From Acidobacteriota bacterium (lineage in GTDB: Bacteria; Acidobacteriota; Blastocatellia; RBC074): a stretch of 64,000 bases of DNA. This document shows positions 43,090 to 51,944 of the stretch, piece by piece. Made by a program: the position numbers and the translations under genes. Below the pieces are notes generated by a model, which saw only the letters and a program-made list of their open reading frames with translations, ran no database searches and had not been told where the DNA came from. Within the stretch, counting starts at the first letter, position 1; the number at the start of each line of letters is the position of its first letter. The stretch spans positions 62,001 to 126,000 of the forward strand of contig JACPYM010000060.1 in assembly GCA_016196035.1 (NCBI GenBank). The letters are read 5' to 3'.

Positions 43090-43986
43090 ATGAAACGTTT
43101 GCCCTATACCTTCCTCATGGCCATGTGTGCCGTGCTGTTGTGCAGCGCGGTGGCGGTGGCCCAAGACCCAAATGACATCAAGACCGGCAGCGTGCTGTTT
43201 TTCAGCCGCTACACCAGCGACAGTTCTGATCCGCGTGTGGAAGACACCCAACTCAATCTCACCAACACCAACACGACGCAATCGGTAACGCTGCACCTGT
43301 TTGCCGTCGAAGGCAATTCTTGCAGCGTGGCCGATAGCTTTATCAGTTTGACGCCCAATCAAACGGCGCAATTTTTTGCCAGCGATTTTGATCCGGGCGT
43401 GCAAGGCTATTTGGTGGCCGTGGCGTTTTCAGGCTTTGCGCCGCGGCAATTTAACTACCTGACCGGCACGGCTTATATCTGGCAGGCGGATGGGCGGCAG
43501 GCCGATTTGCCCGCCATCGCCGTGCCGAAACTGAATGGCGCCGTCATTGACAATGGCGACGGCACCGTCAATCTGAATTTCGATGGCGCGAATTATGGGC
43601 GCTTGCCGGGCACGGTGGCGCTCTCTAATTTCAACAGTCAGGTGACCGATCAAACGAGCGTTTATATTTATTCGCCGCGTAATTTGCTATTTGGCGACAG
43701 TACGGCCATCAGTGTCTTCACGCTGATTTATAACGATAGGGAGTCGTCGGGTTCGACCAGCTTTTCGGCGCGCTGTTACACCGAAGTCAAGCTGCGCAAC
43801 CTGCGTGTCATCGGCACCCTCAACGGCTTCATCCCCGCTGGTTCGGTGGGTTGGATGAAGATGAGCGCCAGCCGCCCGCTGTTGGGCGCGAGCTTGAGCA
43901 CCAACGGCCAATTTGCCGGGGGCCGCAATCTCACCTGCTTGTCACTCTTCTCAAGCTGGACGGTGGTGGTGCCGGGCGGCTTGTAA
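43090..43986 (+). CDS. Secreted protein of unknown function
   Basis: 298 residues; ATG at 43090 after AAGGAG. Signal peptide about 1-21 (ends in VAVAQD). The rest is beta-rich: GSVLFFSRYTSDSSDPRVEDTQLNLTNTN, VTLHLFAVEGNSC, LVAVAFSGFAPRQFNYLTG, and a C-terminal CLSLFSSWTVVVPGGL. I recognise no named domain. Secreted proteins of this general look (beginning with a 'GSVLFF..Y' strand) recur in Acidobacteriota. Monocistronic. Confidence 0.65.
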   Translation: MKRLPYTFLMAMCAVLLCSAVAVAQDPNDIKTGSVLFFSRYTSDSSDPRVEDTQLNLTNTNTTQSVTLHLFAVEGNSCSVADSFISLTPNQTAQFFASDFDPGVQGYLVAVAFSGFAPRQFNYLTGTAYIWQADGRQADLPAIAVPKLNGAVIDNGDGTVNLNFDGANYGRLPGTVALSNFNSQVTDQTSVYIYSPRNLLFGDSTAISVFTLIYNDRESSGSTSFSARCYTEVKLRNLRVIGTLNGFIPAGSVGWMKMSASRPLLGASLSTNGQFAGGRNLTCLSLFSSWTVVVPGGL

Positions 43987-44173
43987 ATCCTGGTTGTGCG
44001 CGCGCGCGGCTGAGTGAGAGACCGTGGGAAGCCCTCCCTCAACTTGGCGCGCAACAAAGCGCCAGCGACCCGCCAGCCACCTGGATACTGCGGCGGCCTG
44101 GTTGGAATTTGCAACGTTGCCGGCCGCACATTAATGCTGCTTTGGCGGCTTGAAAATTGTTCGTGCCGGCCTA

Positions 44174-44202
44174 TTGACGCTCGCTGTCTGCGGGCTTAGT
44201 AT
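44174..44202 (+). promoter_or_regulatory. Sigma-70 promoter
   Basis: TTGACG (44174-44179), 17-nt spacer, TAGTAT (44197-44202). Transcription would start near 44209, just ahead of the structured RNA. Confidence 0.65.
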
Positions 44203-44208
44203 GCCCGC

Positions 44209-44415
44209 CATCGCAGGGCGACTGCGAAGTTCGTATGTGTAGGAAATTCAATTTAACCTATTTCGCTATCAGGGAAGCCGATGCAATTACCTGCCTGGCT
44301 AGCAACCTCGTCATAGCACGAGCCAGAGCTAAAGCCACAGGGCTTAGGTTTCCCACCTGTTAAGACAGGTTATAGTGAACCCTACACTACGGCTGAGCGG
44401 TTGCCCTCGTTACTT
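44209..44415 (+). ncRNA. ssrS: Structured RNA, probable 6S RNA
   Basis: The ends pair: 44215-44225 with 44397-44407 (11 bp with two wobbles), then CGTA(T)GTGTAGG at 44232-44243 with CCTACACTACG at 44381-44391. Internal hairpins include CTGGC...GCCAG (about 44295-44325), AAGCC-ACAG-GGCTT and ACCTGT-TAAG-ACAGGT. A closing stem around a large central region, a strong promoter of its own and a site upstream of a ymdB-like gene (a common 6S neighbourhood) suggest 6S RNA, the regulator of sigma-70 RNA polymerase. Sequence alone does not prove the family. Confidence 0.5.
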
Positions 44416-44514
44416 CCTCCGGCCAGCTTCACTTTTCGTCATTCATCCCGCTTGACCAATCGCGCGCGATACATTCCACTAGCCCGCGCTGTTAAAAGCT
44501 AGAAAGGAAAATTC

Positions 44515-45297
44515 ATGTTCAGAGTCCTCATGACCGGCGACTTGGTTGGGCGCGCCGGACGCCGCGTGTTGGAAGAGCGCCTCTATGACCTGCGCCAACA
44601 ACGCGAGATTGATTTCGTCGTTAGCAACGTCGAGAACGCCGCCGCTGGCTTTTCGATCACCGCGCGCATTGCGCACGACCTCTTTGCCGCTGGGGTGGAC
44701 GTGATGACCTCCGGCAATCACATCTTCGACAAACGCGAAGTGCTTGAGTTCATCGAAACAGAGCCGCGCCTGCTGCGCCCGGCCAATTACGCGCCCGGCG
44801 TCCCCGGCAAAGGCCGCTGGGTTGGCAAGGTCAAAGGCAGGCCCGTCGCCGTGCTCAATTTTCAAGGCCGCGCGTTTATGCCGCCTTCTGACGATCCCTT
44901 TCGCGCCGCTGACGCGCAACTGGCCGCGCTGGAACCCGCCGTCAAAATCATCCTCGTGGACATGCACGGCGAAGCGACCGCCGAAAAGCTGGGCATGGGC
45001 CGTTACCTGGACGGGCGCGTCACCGCCGTCGTTGGCACGCACACCCACGTGCAAACCGCCGACGAACAGATTTTGCCGGGCGGGACGGGCTATTTGACCG
45101 ACCTCGGCATGACCGGCCCGCACGACGGCATTATCGGCATGCAAACCAGCATCGTGCTGGAACGCTTTCTCAAAGGCATCTCGGCAAAATTTGAGCCGTG
45201 CGAAGGTGACATTCGGTTGAATGGGTTGTTGGTGGATGTGGATGAAGAGAGTGGGAAGGCGATTCAGGTGGAACGCATCAGCTTGAAACATGGCTAA
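44515..45297 (+). CDS. ymdB: YmdB-type metallophosphoesterase (TIGR00282)
   Basis: 260 residues, the family length. Metal-binding motifs in order: GDLVGRAGR (about 8-16), SNVENAAAG (Asn/Glu), [22 protein letters not shown] and [30 protein letters not shown]. YmdB hydrolyses 2',3'-cyclic AMP, and in many bacteria its gene follows rny. ATG at 44515 after AAAGGAA. No rny in the window, but the structured RNA lies immediately upstream. Cytoplasmic. Confidence 0.9.
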   Translation: MFRVLMTGDLVGRAGRRVLEERLYDLRQQREIDFVVSNVENAAAGFSITARIAHDLFAAGVDVMTSGNHIFDKREVLEFIETEPRLLRPANYAPGVPGKGRWVGKVKGRPVAVLNFQGRAFMPPSDDPFRAADAQLAALEPAVKIILVDMHGEATAEKLGMGRYLDGRVTAVVGTHTHVQTADEQILPGGTGYLTDLGMTGPHDGIIGMQTSIVLERFLKGISAKFEPCEGDIRLNGLLVDVDEESGKAIQVERISLKHG

Positions 45298-45321
45298 TGG
45301 ATATTTGCGGAGGAACCAGTA

Positions 45322-45606
45322 GTGCTTATTGATGATTTCATCTGGTTGCCCAACATCGTTGATAAACTGGTGGTCAAGCATCACGTTGCGCCGGACGAAG
45401 TTGAAGAAGTCTTCTTCAATCGTCCAAAATATCGTTTCGTTGAGAATGGCGAACGTTCCGGCGAGGACCTTTATGCTGCAACTGGACGGACCGATGCGGG
45501 CCGTTATCTGATTGTCTTTTACATCTTCAAACTCCATCGTACCGCGCTGATCTTGAGCGCGCGTGATATGGATAAGAAAGAACGGAAACGCTATGAACGG
45601 AAATAA
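45322..45606 (+). CDS. BrnT-like toxin
   Basis: 94 residues from a GTG at 45322 preceded by GGAGGAACC. BrnT-family landmarks: [66 protein letters not shown]. BrnT proteins are RelE-fold ribonucleases. The gene overlaps the start of the antitoxin gene by 14 nt, the usual toxin-first order of this system. A stand-alone role is unlikely. Confidence 0.82.
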   Translation: MLIDDFIWLPNIVDKLVVKHHVAPDEVEEVFFNRPKYRFVENGERSGEDLYAATGRTDAGRYLIVFYIFKLHRTALILSARDMDKKERKRYERK

Positions 45607-45868
45607 CGAACCACAACTGACGAGCATCTCGAAAGCGCGCACGCTGGAAGAGATCGCTGATTTTTGGGATACCCACAGCCTAGCCGATTATTGGGATCAA
45701 ACCCACGAAGTCGAATTTGAGGTGCGCGCTCAACGCCGTCATAGGGTCACGCTCGATCCGAACGTCTATTCGCAAGTCGAAGAACAGGCGCGCCTGCGTG
45801 GCTTGCAGGCGGAGACATTGGTGAATCTTTGGCTGAGCGAACATCTAAGCGAACTCAAAACTGCCTAA
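45593..45868 (+). CDS. CopG-type antitoxin
   Basis: 91 residues; ATG at 45593 inside the end of the toxin gene. The [24 protein letters not shown] block is the CopG_antitoxin (PF12441) signature, followed by a ribbon-helix-helix-like [32 protein letters not shown]. It should neutralise the BrnT-like toxin and repress the operon by binding its promoter (family knowledge). It ends 17 nt before the oxidase gene. Confidence 0.82.
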   Translation: MNGNNEPQLTSISKARTLEEIADFWDTHSLADYWDQTHEVEFEVRAQRRHRVTLDPNVYSQVEEQARLRGLQAETLVNLWLSEHLSELKTA

Positions 45869-45885
45869 CTGCACTCCCCACCCTG

Positions 45886-46998
45886 ATGCGTCCTGAAAAC
45901 ACCGCCAACATCGTCGTCATCGGCGGCGGCGTCATCGGCCTCGCCATCCTGGCCGAACTCGCCCAGCATTACGATGATGTCTTCCTGCTCGAAGCCGCGC
46001 CGCGTGTTGGTCTCGGTTCGTCCACGCGCAACAGCGGCGTGATTCACGCGGGCATTTATTATCCGCCCGGTTCGCTCAAAGCCCGGCATTGTGTGCGCGG
46101 CGCGGCGCTGCTGTATGAATTCTGCGCGTGGTACCACGTCCCGCACCAGCGTATTGGCAAGCTGGTCGTTGCCAACAGCCTCGAACAAACAGAACAACTC
46201 GAACAACTACAGGCGCGCGGCACGACCAATGGCGTTGCGGGCTTGCAGATCGTTGACCAATCCTTCATTCGCCGGCGCGAACCCAATCTGGTTTCGCCCG
46301 TCGCGCTCTGGTCGCCCAACACCGGCATCGTCGAGGCCGAAGAATACGTCAAGGCGCTGGCCCGCTTGGCGAAAGAACGCGGCGCATACATCCTGACCGA
46401 CACGATATTGTTGGGCGCAGAGGCGCAGGGCGACCTCGCCATCCTCAGCACGCAACGCGAAGAGTTCGGCGCGCGACTGGTCATCAATTGCGCCGGGCTG
46501 TATGCCGACGAAGTGGCGCGGCTGTTCGGCTACGACAAACATACGGTTTACCCATGCCGGGGCGAATACGCCGAAGTCGTGCCGAGCCGCTGGAGTTTGG
46601 TCAATGGCCTGGTTTATCCGCTGCCGATGCCGAGCGGGCACGGCCTGGGCGTGCATTTCACCAAGACGACGGCGGGTTGTTTGCAGTTGGGACCGAATGC
46701 GAATTACGTGGCGAGCAAAGAGGATTACGAAAACGGCCGCACGCCGGTCGAAGCGTTTTATGAATCCGCCGTGCAGATGGTGCCGAGCTTGCGGCTGGAA
46801 GATTTGCGCCCCGGTTACACCGGCATACGCGCGCGGTTGTTGACCGAACACGACCACCGCTTCGCCGATTTTGTGATCGAACGCGACCCGCAATGGGCGA
46901 ACGTGATTCATCTGATTGGGATGGAATCGCCGGGGCTGACGGCGGCGTTGTCCATTGCGAAAAGCGTGGGCGAGATGGTGCGGGAAAGCGATCTGTAA
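45886..46998 (+). CDS. lhgO: L-2-hydroxyglutarate oxidase-like FAD oxidoreductase
   Basis: 370 residues; ATG at 45886. DAO-type FAD fold: [17 protein letters not shown] (about 8-24), [28 protein letters not shown], the stretch that marks LhgO/L2HGDH proteins, then [11 protein letters not shown] and the C-terminal [18 protein letters not shown]. It would oxidise L-2-hydroxyglutarate to 2-oxoglutarate, passing electrons to the membrane. It follows the toxin-antitoxin pair closely but is probably unrelated in function. Confidence 0.85.
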   Translation: MRPENTANIVVIGGGVIGLAILAELAQHYDDVFLLEAAPRVGLGSSTRNSGVIHAGIYYPPGSLKARHCVRGAALLYEFCAWYHVPHQRIGKLVVANSLEQTEQLEQLQARGTTNGVAGLQIVDQSFIRRREPNLVSPVALWSPNTGIVEAEEYVKALARLAKERGAYILTDTILLGAEAQGDLAILSTQREEFGARLVINCAGLYADEVARLFGYDKHTVYPCRGEYAEVVPSRWSLVNGLVYPLPMPSGHGLGVHFTKTTAGCLQLGPNANYVASKEDYENGRTPVEAFYESAVQMVPSLRLEDLRPGYTGIRARLLTEHDHRFADFVIERDPQWANVIHLIGMESPGLTAALSIAKSVGEMVRESDL

Positions 46999-47009
46999 TT
47001 CGGCCAAGG

Positions 47010-48065
47010 CTAAGGCTGGACAGTTTTCAGCACGAGTCCTTGCAAAGCCGCTTCTTCTGCACAACGAAACGCAAGCTGAGCGGCGTAGGCTGGCAAGGCC
47101 ACCGCAGCCGCCCAAGCTGCTTGTAAATTGGCCGCATCCTTTTCTGTCGTGAGCAGCCCCACAGCCCCAGCCTGTTTGGCTTCGGTGGTAAGTCCCGCAA
47201 ATTCCGCCTGGGTGTAACGGTGATGATCGGCGAAGCTGCGTTGCCACACGACGCGCATACCTGATTTTCCCAGATCATTCAGAAAGCGTTCAGGCCGCGC
47301 GATGCCAGAAAAGGCCGCGACAGGCTGGTTAGCCAGATCAGTGACTTCGCATGTCTCATCGCTGTCCAAACGACGCAGCTTCGTCAATGCGTGCTGGGCA
47401 TAAAAGATCGGTGCCTGCGCGCGGGTGTGACGTCGGATCGTCGTTTCAAGTGCAGCCCGGTCAAACGGCTGATCCGCGCGCGTTACGATCACTGCATCGG
47501 CGCGGCGCAACGCGGTCAACGGCTCGCGCAAACGTCCGAAAGGAACCATCCGCGCACGCGCCAATTCATCGGTCGCATCTATCAGGACCAAATTCAAATC
47601 CCGCTGCAGCCGCAAATGTTGATAGCCGTCATCCAGTAGAAAGACCGACACCGGCGCGCGTCCGGCCAGCCAGCGTCCGGCGGCATACCGATCCTGATCC
47701 ACGATGACGCGCACGCCGGGACAACTTTGCGCTAACAGGTAGGGTTCATCGCCCGCCGCCGCCGCCTCGCACAAAAGCGTTTTTCCGTCAGAGACTTCGA
47801 CGCGTCCCGTGCTGGCGCGTTTGTAACCACGGCTGAGAATAGCAACAGCATGGCCTTCGGACTGCAACCAATTCGCCAGCCACGCCACGCAGGGCGTTTT
47901 GCCGGTGCCGCCGACGGTCAGGTTGCCAATGCTGATGACCGGGGCAGGAAGCTGTTTTTGTTTCAACCAGCCGCGCTCGTACAGCCACGCGCGCGCGCGC
48001 ACGCCGCCCGCATAAAGTTTGGCGGGCAGATAAAACAGCGGACGTGTGATGGGCGGGAGAAACAT
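47010..48065 (-). CDS. lpxK: Tetraacyldisaccharide 4'-kinase LpxK
   Basis: About 351 residues from the ATG at 48065. The Walker A-like ISIGNLTVGGTGKTP is the LpxK signature, followed by LSRGYKRAS, DEPYLLAQSCPGVRVIVDQDRYAAG and FLLDDGYQHLRLQRDLNLVLIDA. It phosphorylates lipid A precursor at the 4' position on the inner membrane, and the N-terminus is hydrophobic. An ATG at 48098 is in frame but lies inside an inverted repeat element, so I prefer the inner start even though its Shine-Dalgarno is poor. waaA lies upstream on the same strand. Confidence 0.9.
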   Translation of the reverse strand: MFLPPITRPLFYLPAKLYAGGVRARAWLYERGWLKQKQLPAPVISIGNLTVGGTGKTPCVAWLANWLQSEGHAVAILSRGYKRASTGRVEVSDGKTLLCEAAAAGDEPYLLAQSCPGVRVIVDQDRYAAGRWLAGRAPVSVFLLDDGYQHLRLQRDLNLVLIDATDELARARMVPFGRLREPLTALRRADAVIVTRADQPFDRAALETTIRRHTRAQAPIFYAQHALTKLRRLDSDETCEVTDLANQPVAAFSGIARPERFLNDLGKSGMRVVWQRSFADHHRYTQAEFAGLTTEAKQAGAVGLLTTEKDAANLQAAWAAAVALPAYAAQLAFRCAEEAALQGLVLKTVQP

Positions 48066-48086
48066 ACAGGGTGATGACAAGCGTTT

Positions 48087-48270
48087 GCCAAAGAGCATGG
48101 AGCTCAGGCTTATGGTCTTTGAAAAATAGGTTTAACAAAACGTACTGCCAAGGGTAAGGCAGGTTATTAACCTGCCTTACCGACTTCTGTTAAATCAATT
48201 TTTCAAAAGCCAGCAGCCTGTCTTGGAAATCCCGCCCACAGGCTGAAGCCTGAACTCCATGCTCTTTGGC
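48087..48270. mobile_element. 184-bp inverted-repeat element between waaA and lpxK
   Basis: Terminal inverted repeats 48087-48111 and 48246-48270 (25 nt, one mismatch) enclose a perfect central hairpin (48154-48180) with the core GGCAGGTTATTAACCTGCC shared with 21166-21194. It encodes nothing. It separates the two lipid A/LPS genes and overlaps the upstream in-frame ATG of lpxK. Confidence 0.65.
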
Positions 48271-48299
48271 GGATGACACGCCACAAATCGTGTGTACGA

Positions 48300-49661
48300 T
48301 CAAGCAAGCAATTTAACCACAGCCGCGACCGTGCGCGCAGTCGCGCCGCGATTGGCTTCGATGGTTTGGCGCGCATTGGCGCCAAGCTGTTGCGCGTAAG
48401 CCTGATCGCGCAAGAGGCGTTCAAATGCCGCGCTCAATTGTGTAACCAGAGTGTGGCGGTCGCCGCCAGCCAATTGCAACAAAGCCTCGCGCTGTAAAAA
48501 TTCCTGGGCGATGGCGCGGAAGTTTTCCATGTACGGCCCAACGACGATGGGTTTGCCGTACAGGGCCGGTTCCAGAATGTTGTGGCCGCCTTTGGGCACG
48601 AGGCTGCCGCCGACAAAGACGAGCGTGGCGAATGGATAAAGCGCAGCCAACTCGCCCAGGGAATCAAGCAGGATCGTTGGCGTGGTGCGGCACATTTCCG
48701 CATAGAGTTCTTCATCGCGCACGGAAGCGAATCGGTACGAACGCGTTTCCGGCGGCTCATAAGACGAGCGGCGTATCATTCCCCCGGGGAAATCGTGCGC
48801 TTGCGCCACCACATTGAAACGCTCCGGGTGACGTGGCGCCAATAGCAGACGCACTCCGGCAAACGGTGTAGATTGCCTTAACAGGCCGAAAGCTTCGAGA
48901 ATGATTCCCTCTTCACCATCACAAGAACTACCTGCGACGATCAAAGGCGCACTGTCGAGTCGGAAAACGTCATTTAATTGGGCGGAGATGGTTTTCAAGC
49001 GAGGATTCAGAGCCGTAGCACTGATGTCGTATTTGAGATTGCCGCTGACTTCGACACAGATCGAATCCGCTCCCAAGGCCACCGCGCGTTCGGCATCCGC
49101 CGCGCTTTGCATCAGGAAGCGCGAGATTTGGCGATAGAGTGGTTTGAGCACCCAGCGCACGCGCCGCGCACGCCGGAACGAGCGGTCAGAGATGCGGCCA
49201 TTCGCCACTAAGACGGGAATCCCTTGCGCACGGCATTCGGCCAAGAAGTTCGGCCAGAGTTCCGATTCCATCAGGATGACGGCTTGTGGGCGAATGATTG
49301 ACAACGAGCGCCGCACGGCGAAGCGCCAATCGAAAGGGAAGTAGCACACGCCGTCAGCTTCCGCCGCACGTTCGCGCGCGACCTGTTGCCCGGTGGTTGT
49401 TGTCGTCGAAACGATCAGGCGATGCTCAGGAAACTGCGCGCGCAAGGCTTTCAACAATGGCAGCGCCGCCAGCGTTTCGCCGACGGAGACCGCGTGCAAC
49501 CATAAGGTCGGGCGCGTATCCGTTCGCCAATCCGCAGGCAGGCGGCCTAGCCGTTCGGTCAAATTGTGCAGGTATTTTCGATGAACGACAGCTTGCCAGG
49601 CGAAATAGGGCAGGAGCGCCAGCGCGGCCAAGGTCAACAGCAAGCTGTAGAGCAAATACAT
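48300..49661 (-). CDS. waaA: Kdo transferase WaaA (KdtA)
   Basis: 453 residues. N-terminal membrane anchor (about 2-22), then the WaaA N-domain: NLTERLGRLPADW, LWLHAVSVGETLAALPLLKALR, IVSTTTTTGQQVA, VILMESELWPNFLAECRAQGIPVLVANGRISDRSF. The C-domain holds VAGSSCDGEE, LLAPRHPERF, FVGGSLVPKGGHNILEPALYGKPIVVGPYM, the GT-B sugar nucleotide site. It transfers Kdo to lipid IVA at the inner membrane. Its start lies next to the TCTGAAG heptad hairpin. Confidence 0.93.
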   Translation of the reverse strand: MYLLYSLLLTLAALALLPYFAWQAVVHRKYLHNLTERLGRLPADWRTDTRPTLWLHAVSVGETLAALPLLKALRAQFPEHRLIVSTTTTTGQQVARERAAEADGVCYFPFDWRFAVRRSLSIIRPQAVILMESELWPNFLAECRAQGIPVLVANGRISDRSFRRARRVRWVLKPLYRQISRFLMQSAADAERAVALGADSICVEVSGNLKYDISATALNPRLKTISAQLNDVFRLDSAPLIVAGSSCDGEEGIILEAFGLLRQSTPFAGVRLLLAPRHPERFNVVAQAHDFPGGMIRRSSYEPPETRSYRFASVRDEELYAEMCRTTPTILLDSLGELAALYPFATLVFVGGSLVPKGGHNILEPALYGKPIVVGPYMENFRAIAQEFLQREALLQLAGGDRHTLVTQLSAAFERLLRDQAYAQQLGANARQTIEANRGATARTVAAVVKLLA

Positions 49662-49663
49662 AG

Positions 49664-49753
49664 AGACCTCAGACTTCAGACTTCAGACCTCAGACCTCAA
49701 AGCGTAGCGAAGTCGCAAAGGTCTGAGGTCTGAAGTCTGAGGTCTGAAGTCTG
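49664..49753. repeat. Inverted array of TCTGAAG/TCTGAGG heptads
   Basis: Left half (49664-49699) and right half (49719-49753) are opposite orientations of the same 7-nt unit found as a direct array at 34542-34617. It lies between the waaA start and the efp stop codon. Confidence 0.85.
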
Positions 49754-49754
49754 G

Positions 49755-50321
49755 TTATCTAGCGCGTTCGATGTAACGGCCTTCGGTCGTGTCTACGCGA
49801 ATCTTTTCGCCCTCTTTGATAAAGGCGGGCACCTGGATGGTGATACCGGTTTCGAGCTTGGCGGGCTTGCCGACATTGCTGACGGTCGCGCCTTTGATTT
49901 CGGGTTCGGTCTCGACGACTTTCAATTCGACTACGCCAGGGATCGTGACGCTGATGGGCTGGCCCTCAAAGAACTCTACCTTCACGTTGGTTTCGGGCAG
50001 CAGGTAGCCAACGTCATCGCCCAGTTCCTCTTCGTGCAGCCCAATCTGTTCGTAGCTGTCGTTGTTCATGAAGTAGTAGGTTTCGGCTTCGCTATAAAGG
50101 TAGCTCATTTCCTGCTCTTCAAAGTGGGCGCGTTCCACCGATTCGGTCGAGCTGAAGCGATGCTCCATCGTATTGCCGGTTTTCAGGTTGCGCATGCGGG
50201 TTTGCACCATCGCGCGCAAATTGCCGGGGGTGTGATGATGGAATTCGATCACGCGGTGCGGCACACCGTTGTGCAACAGCACCATCCCTTTCCGAATCTG
50301 GTTCGCCTTGATTGAGGCCAT
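49755..50321 (-). CDS. efp: Translation elongation factor P, tip residue Asn34
   Basis: 188 residues, three-domain EF-P. ATG at 50321 with GAGGAGA upstream. N-domain [19 protein letters not shown]; the tip loop reads [12 protein letters not shown], placing Asn at position 34, where modified EF-Ps carry Lys or where the Arg32 type has its own loop. The OB domains include [27 protein letters not shown] and the C-terminal [22 protein letters not shown]. It relieves stalling at polyproline. No modification enzyme gene (epmA/epmB, earP, ymfI) is in the window. Confidence 0.93.
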   Translation of the reverse strand: MASIKANQIRKGMVLLHNGVPHRVIEFHHHTPGNLRAMVQTRMRNLKTGNTMEHRFSSTESVERAHFEEQEMSYLYSEAETYYFMNNDSYEQIGLHEEELGDDVGYLLPETNVKVEFFEGQPISVTIPGVVELKVVETEPEIKGATVSNVGKPAKLETGITIQVPAFIKEGEKIRVDTTEGRYIERAR

Positions 50322-50513
50322 AACAAAATCTCCTCGAAATGCCGTAGTGATTACCCTAGTGCGATAACTGCGGGTTTGAAAAAGGGGATAAGATAACGAA
50401 CCAGTCCAGACCGGTCAAGCAATCATAATTAGTGCCACGGGCGCGTTGGCCGCGACGGTTGTGTTACGATGCGCGCCCGTTACCGTACCCCAACACAAAG
50501 GAGTTCATTCAAC

Positions 50514-51161
50514 TTGGAGAAACAGGCAGCTTTTAGCGCTGAAATGGAGCGGGCGGAACGCCTGCTGGCGCGCCGCGATCCCATCTTGCGTCCGGTCATT
50601 AAACAATATGCGCCATGCCGTTTACGCCCGCACACCCGCTACTTTGAGACGATGGTCGGCTCGATTGTCTCGCAGCAGCTTTCGACCAAAGCTGCCGATA
50701 CGATCTTCAAACGGTTCAAGGCGCTCTACACCCCGGCACGCTTTCCCAAACCGGCACAGATTGCCGAGACGCCGAATGAGCACTTGCGGGGCGTGGGGTT
50801 GTCGCAACAAAAGGCGAATTACATCAAAGACCTGGCCGCCAAAACCCACGACGGCACGATCCGCTTCAACCATCTGTCGAAATTGGAAGATGCCGCGATC
50901 ATCGAGATGTTGACCCAGGTCAAAGGCATCGGGGTTTGGACCGTGCACATGTTTTTGATCTTTTCGTTGGGTCGGCTGGATGTGCTGCCGGTCGGCGATC
51001 TGGGCATTCGCAATGCCATCCAGCGCGCGTATGGCTTCGATCATTCCCCGCTGCCCGCTGAGATCGAAGCTTTGGCGGAGGAGCGTGGCTGGCGGCCCTA
51101 TTGTTCAGTCGCCTCGTGGTATCTGTGGCGCAGTTTGCAGAACAAACCAGAGTTGGATTAA
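50514..51161 (+). CDS. AlkA-like DNA-3-methyladenine glycosylase
   Basis: 215 residues from TTG 50514, placed by AAAGGAG 10 nt upstream; an ATG at 50469 without a Shine-Dalgarno is the alternative. HhH-GPD superfamily: [44 protein letters not shown], then the HhH-GPD core [34 protein letters not shown], with catalytic Asp in PVGDLG. No C-terminal FeS cluster cysteines, so an alkylbase glycosylase rather than an EndoIII. Cytoplasmic DNA repair. Confidence 0.87.
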   Translation: MEKQAAFSAEMERAERLLARRDPILRPVIKQYAPCRLRPHTRYFETMVGSIVSQQLSTKAADTIFKRFKALYTPARFPKPAQIAETPNEHLRGVGLSQQKANYIKDLAAKTHDGTIRFNHLSKLEDAAIIEMLTQVKGIGVWTVHMFLIFSLGRLDVLPVGDLGIRNAIQRAYGFDHSPLPAEIEALAEERGWRPYCSVASWYLWRSLQNKPELD

Positions 51162-51422
51162 CGACGCCGAATCGGGTTTGGGTGAAACACAGAGAGCAAG
51201 GCCAGCCGTCCGACACAATGTCCAGTCGAAGAGACTTGGCTTGACCGTTGTTCGAGCGGCGATCAAGCCGGGGCAGGTTTCCGGTTCGTTGTTTCAAGCA
51301 GGTGGCGAGAATGAATAGGCCCTGGGAGGTGAGGGTTTTGGCCGCTCAAAGCAAGCGTGTTAAATTGCCGGAGAGAAAACCTACCTGGCCTGAAGTGTCC
51401 GGGTGTAACGGAAGAGGAAACC

Positions 51423-51851
51423 ATGCCGCAAGGAATATTGCCCAAACGAATATTGATTGTAGACGACGAGGAAGACGCCCGCTTGATGATTTCGGCGGTG
51501 GCGACCGCCGCCGGGTATGAAACGGTCGAGGCCGCGGATGGGCGTGAGGCCTTGGACATCATGCAACAGGATGCCGATTTCGTCCTGGTGATCTGTGACA
51601 AAATGATGCCGCGCCTGGATGGCTATGAAGTCATTCGTTTCATGCGCGGTGACGACCGGTTAAAAGACATTCCCGTCATCATGTCCACCGCCGACCGCAC
51701 GACTCAGCATTTGGGTGGTTTGGCGCCTGACGGCAAAACCCACTTCGTCAACAAAGCCTCCGGCGTTGAAAACATGCGCCAGGGCATTCAACGCGCGTTG
51801 GGCCTTGATTTGGCGGATAAATCCACACGCGAAATGCCCACCTTGGAGTAG
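51423..51851 (+). CDS. Single-domain response regulator
   Basis: 142 residues; ATG at 51423 behind GAAGAGGAA. Intact receiver: RILIVDDEEDAR (acidic pocket), LVICDKMMPRLDGYEV (phospho-acceptor Asp before KMMP), PVIMSTAD, and HFVNKAS containing the conserved Lys. No output domain, so it signals through protein contact like CheY or Spo0F. The partner kinase is not in the window. It is followed by a heptad repeat and the subtilase gene. Confidence 0.85.
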   Translation: MPQGILPKRILIVDDEEDARLMISAVATAAGYETVEAADGREALDIMQQDADFVLVICDKMMPRLDGYEVIRFMRGDDRLKDIPVIMSTADRTTQHLGGLAPDGKTHFVNKASGVENMRQGIQRALGLDLADKSTREMPTLE

Positions 51852-51935
51852 TCAGTAGTCAGTAGCTGAATTTGACGGTCGCAACATTGCTGTCTATCGG
51901 CTGCTAACCACCAGTTGCTGACAACCGACAACCGA
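51850..51935. repeat. GTAGTCA heptad repeat, partly inverted
   Basis: AGTAGTC/AGTAGTC/AGTAGCT units at 51850-51869, and ACAACCG/ACAACCG/ACTAC units in the opposite sense at about 51918-51935. It matches the family at 41270-41399. Confidence 0.65.
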
Positions 51936-51944
51936 CTACACACC

